DNA from: Williamsia deligens
GTDB lineage: Bacteria > Actinomycetota > Actinomycetes > Mycobacteriales > Mycobacteriaceae
Direction: 5' to 3'
DNA: 64,000 nt
Assembly (NCBI RefSeq): GCF_024171765.1
Contig: NZ_JAMTCI010000002.1
Location: forward strand, 1 to 64,000
In this document: piece by piece, positions 7,278 to 15,771 of the stretch
Layout of the letters: each line of letters begins with the position of its first letter
Numbering within the stretch: position 1 is the stretch's first letter
Notes under the pieces: model-generated
Told to the model about the DNA's origin: nothing
Databases searched by the model: none
Seen by the model: the letters and a program-made list of their open reading frames with translations, nothing else
Made by a program: the position numbers and the translations under genes

Positions 7278-7381
7278 CCGCGCACGCCGAGGTCGACGAC
7301 AGGCTCGTCGCTCGCGCCGGTCGCCACGAACGAGTACGGACAGCGGTTCGTTCCTGGGCCGGCCTCGGCGCGCAGCAGCAT
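7274..7381 (-). CDS. Possible 35-residue peptide gene coupled to the next frame
   Basis: ATG (7379-7381) to TGA (7274-7276) encodes MLLRAEAGPGTNRCPYSFV followed by ATGASDEPVVDLGVRG. It ends in an ATGA overlap with the 46-residue frame. The codon pattern is that of real genes in this window, but no family is recognised and no clear ribosome-binding site is present. Apart from these frames the interval 7114-7443 holds nothing I can identify. Confidence 0.3.
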   Translation of the reverse strand: MLLRAEAGPGTNRCPYSFVATGASDEPVVDLGVRG

Positions 7382-7443
7382 GCCCCGCACACTAGTACGG
7401 CGGCGAGAGGCGAATCAGACCGAGTGAGGGCGCGGATGCCCCC

Positions 7444-8088
7444 TCAGCTCGACGCGTGCAATGCCTTCCCGTACTGCCTGGCGAGCTCGTTCGCTTCGGT
7501 ACGCAGGGTGGCGGCGAGGTCGGTGAACTCGTCGAGGGCCGGGTTCTCGCCGACGAGGGTGAACGCGGCCTCGATGACCTCGAGGTCGAGATTCCACACG
7601 TCGGCGAGGATGCGGCGCATCCATCCGGTGGCATGGTCCCAGCCCTCGCGGGGCGTGCCCGTCGAGTAGTTGCCGCCCTGCACGCTCACGAGAACTGCGG
7701 GCTTACCTGCAAGCACGGGAGGAAGGGCGGGGTTGAAGCGCGGATCGGCGATGACCGTGTCCACCCAGGTCTTGAAGTGTTGCGACACCCCGAAGTTGTA
7801 GAGCGGCACGGCGAACAGCAGGGCATCTGCATCGATCAGCTCGTCGGCGAGTGTCGCGGCGAGACCGAGCGCATCCCGTTGCTCGGGTGACCGCTCGTCG
7901 TCGGGCGTGTAGCCGGCGAAAGCGGCAGTCGCCCAGGTGGTCGCCGGGATGGGGTTCGTCCCCACATCACGTCGTACGACGGGGTCGCCGGGATGCTCGG
8001 CCTGCCACTCGTGCTCGACGATGTCGGCGAGCGCCCGACTGTGAGAACCCGCGATGCGGATGCTGGCATCAAGACGGAACAGGGACAT
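7444..8088 (-). CDS. FMN-dependent NAD(P)H azoreductase/quinone reductase
   Basis: A 214-residue flavodoxin-fold enzyme of the AzoR group, which reduces quinones and azo compounds by two electrons using FMN and NAD(P)H. Key signs are the N-terminal strand and phosphate-binding segment (MSLFRLDASIRIAGSHSRAL), and the FMN-side motif PLYNFGVSQHFKTWVD near residues 95-110. A further FMN-contact loop is VSVQGGNYSTG. AAGGAG lies 5 bases before the ATG. It is divergent from a MarR regulator, with two palindromic boxes between them, so it is very likely induced by quinone-like or electrophilic compounds through that regulator. Confidence 0.87.
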   Translation of the reverse strand: MSLFRLDASIRIAGSHSRALADIVEHEWQAEHPGDPVVRRDVGTNPIPATTWATAAFAGYTPDDERSPEQRDALGLAATLADELIDADALLFAVPLYNFGVSQHFKTWVDTVIADPRFNPALPPVLAGKPAVLVSVQGGNYSTGTPREGWDHATGWMRRILADVWNLDLEVIEAAFTLVGENPALDEFTDLAATLRTEANELARQYGKALHASS

Positions 8089-8140
8089 GGGTGCTCCTTG
8101 CGTGAACGGCGCCGACAGGCGCGCGGCGGTCGAACGTCAA

Positions 8141-8187
8141 CTTGAACGATCAAGTACGAGCGTACTCCGGTCACTTGAATGTTCAAC
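8141..8187. promoter_or_regulatory. Two MarR-type operator boxes
   Basis: CTTGAACGATCAAG (8141-8154) and ACTTGAATGTTCAA (core TTGAATGTTCAA, 8175-8186) share TTGA-N4-TCAA-type symmetry and lie on the same face, about 33 bases apart. They fill the gap between the divergent azoreductase and MarR genes. The first box would fall inside the coding region if the regulator began at the upstream ATG (8142), which argues for the GTG start at 8205. Confidence 0.65.
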
Positions 8188-8204
8188 TCGGATACTCTTG
8201 GGCC

Positions 8205-8726
8205 GTGCCCGGAGAGTCAGACGTGCCCGACGATGTGTGGCTGTCGAGTGCTCAGAAACGAGATTGGGCCTCGCTGGTCGCTTTGCTCATGGCGTTGCCG
8301 ACCAGGCTCGACGCACACCTGAAGCAGGTGGCCGGGATCAACTTCTACGAGTACAGCGTTCTGGTGTCGTTGGCCGAGGCACCGGAACGGACGCGGGTGA
8401 TGAGCGACCTCGCCGTCCAAGCCCGCGGATCGCTGTCTCGGTTGTCGCACGCCGTCACCCGTCTGGAGACCGCCGGCTGGGTGCGGCGGCGGTCCTGCGG
8501 TGGTGCCGGTCGGCGAACCGAAGTGGTGTTGGTCGAGGCGGGTTGGCAAGAGCTGCAACGGATTGCGCCCCACCACGTGGACGAGGTCCGGCGGCTCGTC
8601 GTCGATGCCATCGAACCCCGTGAGTTCGAGCAACTGGGCTCTGCCGCCCGCCACATCCTCGCGTGCGTCGACCCTCTGGCGGCCACGACGCTCGAGTCGG
8701 CCATCGGTCGACTCCCCCGCACCTGA
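8205..8726 (+). CDS. MarR-family transcriptional regulator
   Basis: A 173-residue winged-helix regulator. The central part has the MarR order: dimerisation helices, LAVQARGSLSRLSHAVTRLE as helix-turn-helix with recognition helix, then a wing (RRRSCGGAGRRTEVVL) before the C-terminal helices. The GTG at 8205 is preferred over an ATG at 8142 because the earlier start would overlap an operator-like palindrome and add residues not typical of the family. It probably represses itself and the divergent azoreductase. The MFS pump 133 bases downstream on the same strand may belong to the same resistance unit. Confidence 0.85.
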   Translation: MPGESDVPDDVWLSSAQKRDWASLVALLMALPTRLDAHLKQVAGINFYEYSVLVSLAEAPERTRVMSDLAVQARGSLSRLSHAVTRLETAGWVRRRSCGGAGRRTEVVLVEAGWQELQRIAPHHVDEVRRLVVDAIEPREFEQLGSAARHILACVDPLAATTLESAIGRLPRT

Positions 8727-8745
8727 CCGTTTGTTCTAGCCCTGT

Positions 8746-8770
8746 CTGTCGCTGCCGAGCACCGCGACAG
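8746..8770 (+). terminator. Hairpin between MarR gene and MFS gene
   Basis: CTGTCGC (8746-8752) pairs perfectly with GCGACAG (8764-8770) around an 11-base loop, 20 bases after the MarR stop. It could be a weak terminator separating the regulator from the pump, or a leader structure. Confidence 0.35.
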
Positions 8771-8859
8771 GGGGCGACCGCGCGACGACAGCGCACGACA
8801 GGCCCACGACAGTCGGGATTCATAGCGTTCCCTCCGAACCCGACCCGAGAGGAGACGTC

Positions 8860-10317
8860 ATGAGCCTCGCCCCGACCGCGATCCCCGCGGCGCCCACCCG
8901 TACCTACACGTCGCTGGCTGCGGCGTGGATCCCGCTCGCCGCGCTCTGCCTGGCGTTCTTCGTCGAGATGGTCGACAACACGCTGCTGTCCATCGCGCTG
9001 CCCACCATCGGCCGCGCCCTGGGCAGCGGCACCACCGACCTCCAGTGGGTCACCGGCGCATACTCCCTCACCTTCGGCGGACTCCTGCTCACAGCAGGCT
9101 CCATCGCCGATCGATTCGGACGCCGCCGTGTCCTCATGGTGGGGCTGGCCGCATTCGGTTCGTTGAGCCTGCTGGTACTGCTCGTCGACTCGTCGGGCGA
9201 GTTGATCGCCCTCCGCGCCGCCCTCGGCGTCGCGGCCGCGGCGATGGCCCCCATCACCAACTCCCTCGTCTTCCGACTGTTCGACGACGCGTCGCTGCGG
9301 ATGCGTGCGATGACCGTCATGATCACGGTCGGCATGGCCGGGTTCGTGCTCGGTCCTCTCCTGGGTGGCACCGCCCTCGCGCACGTCCGGTGGGAATGGC
9401 TGCTGGTCGTCAACGCGCCCATCGCGCTCATCGCCGGTCTCGGGGTGCGCTACGGGGTCGCCGCCGACCGCCGCGAGGATCTGACGTCGGACCGACTCGA
9501 CCTGCCGGGCGCACTGCTGAGCATCGCGACCATAGGCCTGGCCTGCTGGTCGCTGACGAGCGGCATCGACCACGGCTGGACGTCGGCGATCACCGTGCTC
9601 TCGATCCTCGGGTCCTTCGTCGCCGCAATCGCTTTCGTCTGGCACGAACGGCGCACGGCCGCACCGATGTTGGACCTATCGCTGTTCTCCGTCGGGACCG
9701 TCCGCGGTGCGGCGATCGCCCAGGTCGGTACGTCGATCGCGATGGCCAGCGTGATGTTCGGCCTGATCCTGCACTTCCAGTACGCCTACGGGTGGAGCCC
9801 GGTCCGCGCGGGCCTGGCGAACCTCCCGATCATCGCGACGATGCTGCTGGCCTCTCCCCTGTCGGAGAAGTTGGCGTCCCGCTTCGGGCATCGGATCGCC
9901 TGCCTCATCGGCGCGGCATGCCTCGCGGGGTCGCTGGCCGGCCTGTCGTGGGGAGTCGAACACGGTTACGCCGTCATCGCCCTGTCGATGGTCGTCATGA
10001 CGATCGGGTTGCGGACGGTGATGACGATCTGCGCAGTGGCTCTCGTCGACGCGATGCCGGCCAACCGCACGTCCGTGGCAACCGCTCTGAACGACACCGC
10101 GCAGGAGGTCGGCACCAGCGTCGGCACGGCCGTGGTGGGAACGGCGATCGCTGCACTGGTTGCCGCGCAACTGCCGTCGGGGACATGGAGCCCAGCGCTC
10201 GTCGAGTCGTTCTTCCACGGCGAGCGCATCACCTACGCGTTGCTCGCTGTCGTGGTCGGCGTGGTCGCCGGTGTCGGGGCGCTCAGCCTCAGCAACTCCC
10301 GTCGCGTCGAGGAGTGA
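8860..10317 (+). CDS. MFS drug-efflux transporter, DHA2 (14-TM) family
   Basis: A 485-residue inner-membrane pump of the EmrB/QacA group. The first helix carries the D-N-T-L/I-L-S-I-A-L-P-T-I signature (MVDNTLLSIALPTIGRAL), the TM2-3 loop has motif A (GSIADRFGRRRVL), and TM5 contains the antiporter motif C (GMAGFVLGPLLGG). About fourteen hydrophobic segments are visible. AGGAG precedes the ATG by 6 bases. It lies downstream of the MarR gene on the same strand. Export of lipophilic cations or antibiotics is the family's usual role; the substrate is not readable here. Confidence 0.88.
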   Translation: MSLAPTAIPAAPTRTYTSLAAAWIPLAALCLAFFVEMVDNTLLSIALPTIGRALGSGTTDLQWVTGAYSLTFGGLLLTAGSIADRFGRRRVLMVGLAAFGSLSLLVLLVDSSGELIALRAALGVAAAAMAPITNSLVFRLFDDASLRMRAMTVMITVGMAGFVLGPLLGGTALAHVRWEWLLVVNAPIALIAGLGVRYGVAADRREDLTSDRLDLPGALLSIATIGLACWSLTSGIDHGWTSAITVLSILGSFVAAIAFVWHERRTAAPMLDLSLFSVGTVRGAAIAQVGTSIAMASVMFGLILHFQYAYGWSPVRAGLANLPIIATMLLASPLSEKLASRFGHRIACLIGAACLAGSLAGLSWGVEHGYAVIALSMVVMTIGLRTVMTICAVALVDAMPANRTSVATALNDTAQEVGTSVGTAVVGTAIAALVAAQLPSGTWSPALVESFFHGERITYALLAVVVGVVAGVGALSLSNSRRVEE

Positions 10318-10607
10318 GAAGTGGTGCCCCTACCGGTGAATACGCCGAGCGATCCGAAACATTGCTATGTAGATGATGAACACAGTGGACACCCGCAGCC
10401 TGTTCTCGCCGACATCGCGCGAGCGTACGGTTGAAGACGACCCCCGGCCGACGCTGCGAGCACCACGTCGGTCCGCGGGTGGCCCCCGCTTGGCTACCGG
10501 GGTTGGAAGCGCCCGGGCGACAGCCGGTGGCTCACCAACTCGGGGGAGGATTGGCGAGTCACCGGTTGCGGCTGATCCCCGTCGCACGCAGTCATCTCGA
10601 ACTGGGG
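10318..10607. other. Intergenic region between convergent genes
   Basis: The 290 bases between the MFS pump and the glycosyltransferase contain no clear gene. A plus-strand frame from GTG 10321 reads VVPLPVNTPSDPKHCYVDD and stops after 37 residues. The opposite strand shows a short hydrophobic run (STVFIIYIAMF). Neither is convincing. Confidence 0.3.
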
Positions 10608-11492
10608 TCAGCTTCGTCGCAGCGCCGACTTCACCGGGGAAGCCCGATACCGTTGCCGACGGAACAGGCGAGCCGGTACGTACCGTTGCGCATCGCTGTC
10701 CCACGACCGGCCGATGGGCAGGAACACCGCGTGACGCACGATGCCGAGAGGGATCACAGCTGCGTTCAGGATCGCCGCGAGGTGTCTGTGATGACACCAG
10801 TAGGTGCGAGGAACGCACAACGCGTAGCGCACGAACTCCGGGACCGGGGCCAACGTCCTCCGCCCGGAGACCGTCGCGGACATCCCCGGCGCCAGTGCGA
10901 TGGCGGACCCGTCGTCGGCCAGGCAGAGGGACAAGTCGAGGTCGTCGAACAGGTCCTGCCGCTCGGTGACGTGGTCGCGCACGCCCGCCCATGCTGTAGC
11001 GCGCAGTGCCATGTTCGCCCCGGTCAGCGCAGGTAGCGACACCGTGCCGCCGCGGGCGCCGGCGCGCACAGCCCGCTCGACGAGCCGGTCATGAAGGCGT
11101 CGATATCCGCCCTGCAGAGGGAGGTCGCGCATCACCATCGGGGCCGACACGCCGGACACGGCCGGGTGTCGGTCGAAGAATTCCTCGATCGACTCCGCCC
11201 AACCGGGTTCGACGATGGTGTCCGCGTCGACTCCGGCGATGATCGACGACGATGCTGCATCGAACCCGGCTCGTCGCGCCGCGGCGACACCGGGGCGTTC
11301 CTCGTGGACGATTCGCACTCGATCGTCCTGCGCGGCGATCTCGGTCGCCACACGGACGGTGTCGTCGACGCTGTTGTTGTCGACGACGACGATGTCCACG
11401 ACGACGTCGGTGGGTTGTCCCATCAATGCGTGTAGGCACCGCGGCAACGTGTGTTCCTCGTTGAACGCTGGAGCCACCACACTGATCGGCAC
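10608..11492 (-). CDS. Family 2 glycosyltransferase
   Basis: A 294-residue GT-A-fold glycosyltransferase. It begins VPISVVAPAFNEEHTLPRCL, the standard nucleotide-sugar-binding start, followed by VVDNNSVDDTV and the metal-binding D-x-D in AGVDADTIVEP (near residue 100). A C-terminal segment with a hydrophobic stretch (LAAILNAAVIPLGIV) may attach it to the membrane. It should transfer a sugar from a nucleotide donor to a lipid or glycan acceptor. The GTG at 11492 is chosen because GGGAGGGG lies 6 bases upstream; a GTG at 11522 would add ten residues. No other glycan genes are adjacent, so its pathway is unknown. Confidence 0.85.
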   Translation of the reverse strand: MPISVVAPAFNEEHTLPRCLHALMGQPTDVVVDIVVVDNNSVDDTVRVATEIAAQDDRVRIVHEERPGVAAARRAGFDAASSSIIAGVDADTIVEPGWAESIEEFFDRHPAVSGVSAPMVMRDLPLQGGYRRLHDRLVERAVRAGARGGTVSLPALTGANMALRATAWAGVRDHVTERQDLFDDLDLSLCLADDGSAIALAPGMSATVSGRRTLAPVPEFVRYALCVPRTYWCHHRHLAAILNAAVIPLGIVRHAVFLPIGRSWDSDAQRYVPARLFRRQRYRASPVKSALRRS

Positions 11493-11677
11493 AACCGGCC
11501 CCTCCCGAATCCCGACTGACACGGTCGGGGATGAACGCTATCGGGACCGACCCGATACCGCACGTTCGCACGGCGGATCACGTCTGCGGCGCGCTGTGGT
11601 CTGGTGGAGTGGATCTGTTGAAGATCATTACGGCGGATTTGCTGAGCCTTGACGCTCGGTTTACCTACCATCGCTCC

Positions 11678-11872
11678 ATGTTTCGGAGTGTCCTGCGTGC
11701 GGACGACAACGACGATTGTCGTTCGTGCGCTCATCCGCGTCGTGTCCACCACCATGACCGCCCGGGCTCCGACTGCAGCCTCTGCACCTGCCACTGGTAC
11801 GTCCCCGAATCGTCGTTGTCTCGCATCGTGTCCGCGCTCGGCCGGGGCGCCCGGGACACTCGACCCGGGTGA
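11678..11872 (+). CDS. Small Cys/His-rich (zinc-ribbon-like) protein
   Basis: A 64-residue frame beginning MFRSVLRADDNDDC. It carries a compact metal-site pattern: C-x-x-C-x-H, then a His triplet in RVHHHDRPGSDC, then C-x-x-C-x-C (DCSLCTCHWY). This matches by eye a recurrent actinobacterial small-protein motif with C-G-H ... H ... D-C-x-x-C-x-C spacing, whose function is unknown to me. There is no ribosome-binding site, but a TACCAT hexamer ends 6 bases before the ATG, the layout of a leaderless transcript. It lies between divergent flanks, convergent with the IclR gene. Zinc binding is likely; a role in nucleic-acid or protein binding is only inference. Confidence 0.55.
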   Translation: MFRSVLRADDNDDCRSCAHPRRVHHHDRPGSDCSLCTCHWYVPESSLSRIVSALGRGARDTRPG

Positions 11873-11891
11873 TCTGCGCGGCGGCCCGTCG

Positions 11892-12596
11892 TCACCGCTC
11901 CGAGGGCGGCCCGACTGCGTGGTGTGCCAGCAGGCCGTCCAGCATCAGTCGTGTCGGCTGGAGGGATTCGATCAGAGCGGTCGGATGGGTGATGCGGTGT
12001 TCCGGGGCCGACACGGACAAGGCGGCCCTCAGATGTCCCTCCGGCGACAGCACCGGCAGGGCCAGACACCCGAATCCCGGTACGAAGGAACCGGTCTGGG
12101 TCGCGAAGCCGATAGTTCGCGCGGGGTCGCTCGTCTCGTAGGTGAGCAGGAGCCGGCCCACGGCGGAGCTGGTGTGGTCGTGGAGGATTCGCGACGGGTC
12201 CGACAGCGGGTAGTCGGGGTCGATGTCGAGAAGGGTGATCCGCGCACGCGACGTGCCGGGACGCAGGTAGCCGAACAGATGCAGCCCGAAGCGCAGTCCT
12301 CCGCGGGCGTCGTCCAGGACTGCACGCACCTGGTCCGTGACCGGTGCGGCCGACGCGACCCCGACGAGCCGGTCGAGCTTGCGACCCAACGCGAAGCCAC
12401 CGAGATCCGGCGTCCTCACCAGGTACTCCTCCTGTGCGAGCAGGTTGACGAGCCGGTAGGTGGTCGACCGGGACAACCCCAGGCTGCGCGCGAGGTCGAT
12501 CGCGGTGACCCCGGGTCCGGAGGCGGCGACCTCCTCTAGCAACTCGAGGGCGTTGATCACCGAGCGCGCGCCACCGTCGCCCCCGAACGCGCTCAC
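11892..12596 (-). CDS. IclR-family transcriptional regulator
   Basis: A 234-residue regulator with an N-terminal winged helix (residues about 10-70; VINALELLEEVAASGPGV, then IDLARSLGLSRSTTYRLVNL) and the C-terminal IclR effector domain ending with LSVSAPEHRI and a final helix. The GTG at 12596 overlaps the TGA of the upstream permease as GTGA, so the two are translationally coupled. Because it is cotranscribed with an amino-acid-type permease and faces a second permease plus amine oxidase, it probably senses an amine or its oxidation product and controls both transcripts. Confidence 0.86.
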   Translation of the reverse strand: MSAFGGDGGARSVINALELLEEVAASGPGVTAIDLARSLGLSRSTTYRLVNLLAQEEYLVRTPDLGGFALGRKLDRLVGVASAAPVTDQVRAVLDDARGGLRFGLHLFGYLRPGTSRARITLLDIDPDYPLSDPSRILHDHTSSAVGRLLLTYETSDPARTIGFATQTGSFVPGFGCLALPVLSPEGHLRAALSVSAPEHRITHPTALIESLQPTRLMLDGLLAHHAVGPPSER

Positions 12597-14071
12597 CCGG
12601 ACATGACCTCGGCGTGGCCGCGCCAGATGTCCGCGCGTGTGGGCGTCTCGTGGATACCGATACCGGCGAGTGCGTCGGGGCGGCTTCGGCGCAGCACGAC
12701 GTACACGACGAGAGTCGCGGCGAACCACGACAGCGCCCCGATGGCCCCCAACGCCCAATCGGTGCCGAGTACGACACCGACGAACACCACCTCGATCCCG
12801 CCGAACGCGGCGGCCGCGACGCCGGCAGTCACTGCGACCGAGGGCCGGAGTTCACCCACCCGGTGCAAGAAGAACGGGGCCGCAACGCTCACGGCGACAT
12901 AGGAGGTGATGAAGCCGATCACGGACGCGGTCGCCAGCGATCCGGTCATGGCCCGGAGGTCCACGCCGGCGAGCGTCATGAGCACCGGGGTCGCGGTCAC
13001 GATGACCAGGGATGCGGTGATGGCGAACGTGGGCGTCTTGAAGCGCACGTGGGTGCTGCCGAAACGGGGTGAGATCACGCCCTCGCGGGACAGCGACAAC
13101 AGCAGCCGCGCCAGCGCGGTCACGCACGCGAGGGCGCATGCGACGAACGATGCGACCACACCGATGTCGACGATGGGCGCCAGCCAGCCGTCGCCGATAC
13201 GCTCCACCAGCCGATCCAGAGAGGCCGCCGAGCCGTGCGGAGCAGGTGTCACGGCGCTGCGGGCGACGGCTTGCGCCACCGATGCGATGACCACGACGAC
13301 CGCCCCGACGACGAGAGACCCGCGGATCGCCCTGGGGATCGATCGGAGAGGCCGCCGCGCCTCCACCGACAGCGACGCCGCACTCTCGAAACCGATCAGT
13401 GCACACGTCGCCAGGGCGACACCGGTGGCGAAATCAGCGACCCCGGTCGGGGCGACGACGACGACGTCGCCGACGTCGCCATCACCTCGCACCGTCATGA
13501 CGACCACCAGGGCGACGACCAACAGGATCGCCACGGCGATCGCCTCGACCACCAGACTGACCCGCGCCGACAACCTGATACCGCGCAACAGGATCACCGC
13601 ACTGATCGCCGCGACACCGACGAGCACCGCGATCAACGTCCCGACGGTCGGACGGTCCACACCGACCGCCCGCAGGGCATAGGCAGCCGCCTCGGTGAGG
13701 GTGAACATCGTCAACGCCCCATAGCCCAGGACCATCGCGGCCGCGGTCGCGAAGCCTGCGCCCGAACCAAGTCCCTTGGCCGCGAACGTGTAGAGGACGC
13801 CGGGTGCCGCCATCCGCGAGGTGAACTCGGTGAGGACCCGCGACACCAGGCCCGCGAGGAGCACGGCGATGAGGATGCTCGAGACCACGGCTGCACCCGA
13901 CTCCGCGATCAGCAGTGGCACCGTCGCGCCGGCAGCGCACGGCGCCATCACCGACACCGACTGTGCGGCCACCTCGGCCTGACCCAGAGAGCGGCGGTCC
14001 AGACCGGCGAGACGAGTCCGCGCCCCCAGCGACCCGACACCCGTCTGCCGGGCACCCCGAGTGCGTGACAT
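12593..14071 (-). CDS. APC-family amine/amino-acid permease
   Basis: A 492-residue inner-membrane transporter with about twelve helices. It shows the APC opening arrangement (helix with MAPCAAGATVPLLIAESG, then a conserved S-R/E-F block in VLTEFTSRMAAPGVLYTF) and the glycine-rich helix 1 unwound region. It should take up an amino acid or biogenic amine with a proton. It is the first gene of a minus-strand unit with the IclR regulator (GTGA overlap). A TAGCGT hexamer 8 bases upstream of the ATG suggests a very short leader. Its divergent neighbour is a second APC permease preceding the amine oxidase. Confidence 0.85.
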   Translation of the reverse strand: MSRTRGARQTGVGSLGARTRLAGLDRRSLGQAEVAAQSVSVMAPCAAGATVPLLIAESGAAVVSSILIAVLLAGLVSRVLTEFTSRMAAPGVLYTFAAKGLGSGAGFATAAAMVLGYGALTMFTLTEAAAYALRAVGVDRPTVGTLIAVLVGVAAISAVILLRGIRLSARVSLVVEAIAVAILLVVALVVVMTVRGDGDVGDVVVVAPTGVADFATGVALATCALIGFESAASLSVEARRPLRSIPRAIRGSLVVGAVVVVIASVAQAVARSAVTPAPHGSAASLDRLVERIGDGWLAPIVDIGVVASFVACALACVTALARLLLSLSREGVISPRFGSTHVRFKTPTFAITASLVIVTATPVLMTLAGVDLRAMTGSLATASVIGFITSYVAVSVAAPFFLHRVGELRPSVAVTAGVAAAAFGGIEVVFVGVVLGTDWALGAIGALSWFAATLVVYVVLRRSRPDALAGIGIHETPTRADIWRGHAEVMSG

Positions 14072-14144
14072 ACGCGGCGACGCTAGGACCGGCGGGTTTC
14101 GCCGGTGTTACCTCCCGATGTGGCCAGGGTGACGCGGCGTGGGA

Positions 14145-14157
14145 CACCGGACCGGTG
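14145..14157. promoter_or_regulatory. Perfect palindrome CACCGG-A-CCGGTG in divergent promoter
   Basis: The 13-base perfect palindrome lies near the middle of the 207-base gap between the two divergent permease genes. Its position makes it a candidate operator for the IclR regulator encoded in the left arm. Confidence 0.45.
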
Positions 14158-14278
14158 CCGTTCCCACGACCCGCACACACCGTTTTACCGGCAGGCAACC
14201 GCCACGCCGCCTCGCGACGAGACGGTGATGGCGCACGGTCGCCGACACAGCGCGACCTCCTGAACGGAGCTGTCACCG

Positions 14279-15745
14279 ATGTCCACAGAACTGGCACCAC
14301 CCGGCGGGACCATCACCGCCGCCCCCAGCGCGGCGCGATCCCTGACGGGCCGGCTCGGCGTCGGGTCGATCGTCTTCATGGTCGTCGCGGCTGCGGCACC
14401 CCTGACCGTCGTCGGCGGCGCGGTCCCCATCGCGATCCTGCTGGGGAACGGCGCGGGCGTCCCGATGATGTTCCTGCTGTCGGCGATCGTGCTGTTGTTC
14501 TTCTCGGTCGGACTGAGCACGATGTCGCGCTTCGTCCCCAAGCCCGGTGCCTTCTTCACCTATGTCGGCTACGGCCTCGGCCGTCCGATGGGTCTGGGCA
14601 CGGCGCACCTCGCGCTGCTCACCTACACGCTGATCCAGGCCGCGGTGTACGGCTACCTCGGTGGCGCACTGCAGAGCTCGATCATCGACCTCGGCGGACC
14701 GTCGATCCCGTGGTGGGTGTGGAGCCTCGCCGTCGTCGCCGTCACCGGCTACCTCGGGTTCCGCGACATCGAGCTGAGCAGCAAGGTGCTCGGGGTCCTG
14801 CTCGCCGCGGAGGTCGGCATCGTCCTGCTGCTCGACATCGCCGTGATCGTGAAAGGCGGTGACTCCGGCCTGGGCGCCGAGTCGTTCACGCCCAACCAGT
14901 TCCTCTCCGGCTCACCGGGCATCGGACTGATGTTCGCGGTCGCCGGCTTCATCGGGTTCGAGTCGACAGCCATCTTCCGCAACGAGGCGCGTGACCCCGA
15001 CCGCACCATCCCCCGCGCCACCTACGCCGCGGTCGCCATCATCGGCGTCTTCTACACACTGTCGTCCTGGTCGCTCGTCGAGGCCTGGGGCGTCGACAAG
15101 GTGGTTCCCGCGGCCGCCGCCGACCCCGCGGGCATGATCATGGCCACCGCCCGGACCTACCTCGGACAGTGGGCGGATGTGACGGTCCACGTGCTCCTGC
15201 TGACGAGCCTGTTCGCCTGCATCCTCAGCTTCCACAACGTGATCACCCGGTATCAGCACTCGATGGCGTCGGCGACGGCGATGCCGAGGCGGTTCGCGGC
15301 GGTCCACGCGCGGCACCGCTCCCCCCACGTGTCGTCGCTGGTGCAGACCGCCACTGCCGCCGTGCTTGTCGCCGTGTTCGCGGCCTGCCGACTCGACCCC
15401 GAGCTGCAGGTGTTCGCCTGGTTCTCCGGGATCGCGACGCTCGGCATCGTCGTCCTGATGGCGCTGACCTGCTTGGCCGTCAGCGTGTACTTCCGACGTA
15501 ATCCGTCCGCGGTCGGAGCGTGGCAGTCGCTGATCGCCCCGGTGCTCGGACTCGTCGGACTGATCACGATCCTCGTGATCGTGGTGACCAACTTCGCGAC
15601 CCTCATCGGCGGATCGTCCACTCTCGCCGACATCTTCATCGCCCTGGTGGTGCTCAGCATCGTGATCGGTGTCGTCCAGGCCCGCATCATCGCCCGCCGC
15701 AATCCCGCCGCCTACGACACCCTCACCGACGCCATCTCGCTCTGA
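14279..15745 (+). CDS. APC-family permease, amine-oxidase operon
   Basis: A 488-residue permease with about twelve transmembrane helices. The N-terminal helix (GSIVFMVVAAAAPLTVVGG) and the GAFFTYVGYGLGRPMGLG block are typical of APC transporters. The GFIGFESTAIFRNEARDP segment is the conserved helix-6 substrate region (G-F-E-x-x-x-x-x-x-E-A-x-x-P). It is followed after 26 bases by the copper amine oxidase, so it most likely imports the amine that the oxidase attacks. It differs clearly from the divergent permease at 12593, so the two may carry different substrates. Confidence 0.87.
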   Translation: MSTELAPPGGTITAAPSAARSLTGRLGVGSIVFMVVAAAAPLTVVGGAVPIAILLGNGAGVPMMFLLSAIVLLFFSVGLSTMSRFVPKPGAFFTYVGYGLGRPMGLGTAHLALLTYTLIQAAVYGYLGGALQSSIIDLGGPSIPWWVWSLAVVAVTGYLGFRDIELSSKVLGVLLAAEVGIVLLLDIAVIVKGGDSGLGAESFTPNQFLSGSPGIGLMFAVAGFIGFESTAIFRNEARDPDRTIPRATYAAVAIIGVFYTLSSWSLVEAWGVDKVVPAAAADPAGMIMATARTYLGQWADVTVHVLLLTSLFACILSFHNVITRYQHSMASATAMPRRFAAVHARHRSPHVSSLVQTATAAVLVAVFAACRLDPELQVFAWFSGIATLGIVVLMALTCLAVSVYFRRNPSAVGAWQSLIAPVLGLVGLITILVIVVTNFATLIGGSSTLADIFIALVVLSIVIGVVQARIIARRNPAAYDTLTDAISL

Positions 15746-15771
15746 CCTCGAGCCCGAACGGAAGACACCCC

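Noticed and set aside
6221-7669. A 482-codon open frame on the plus strand
   Set aside because: It runs antisense to the azoreductase end and the 6442-7113 gene, is rich in Arg/Ser from GC-skewed antisense codons, and shows no domain.
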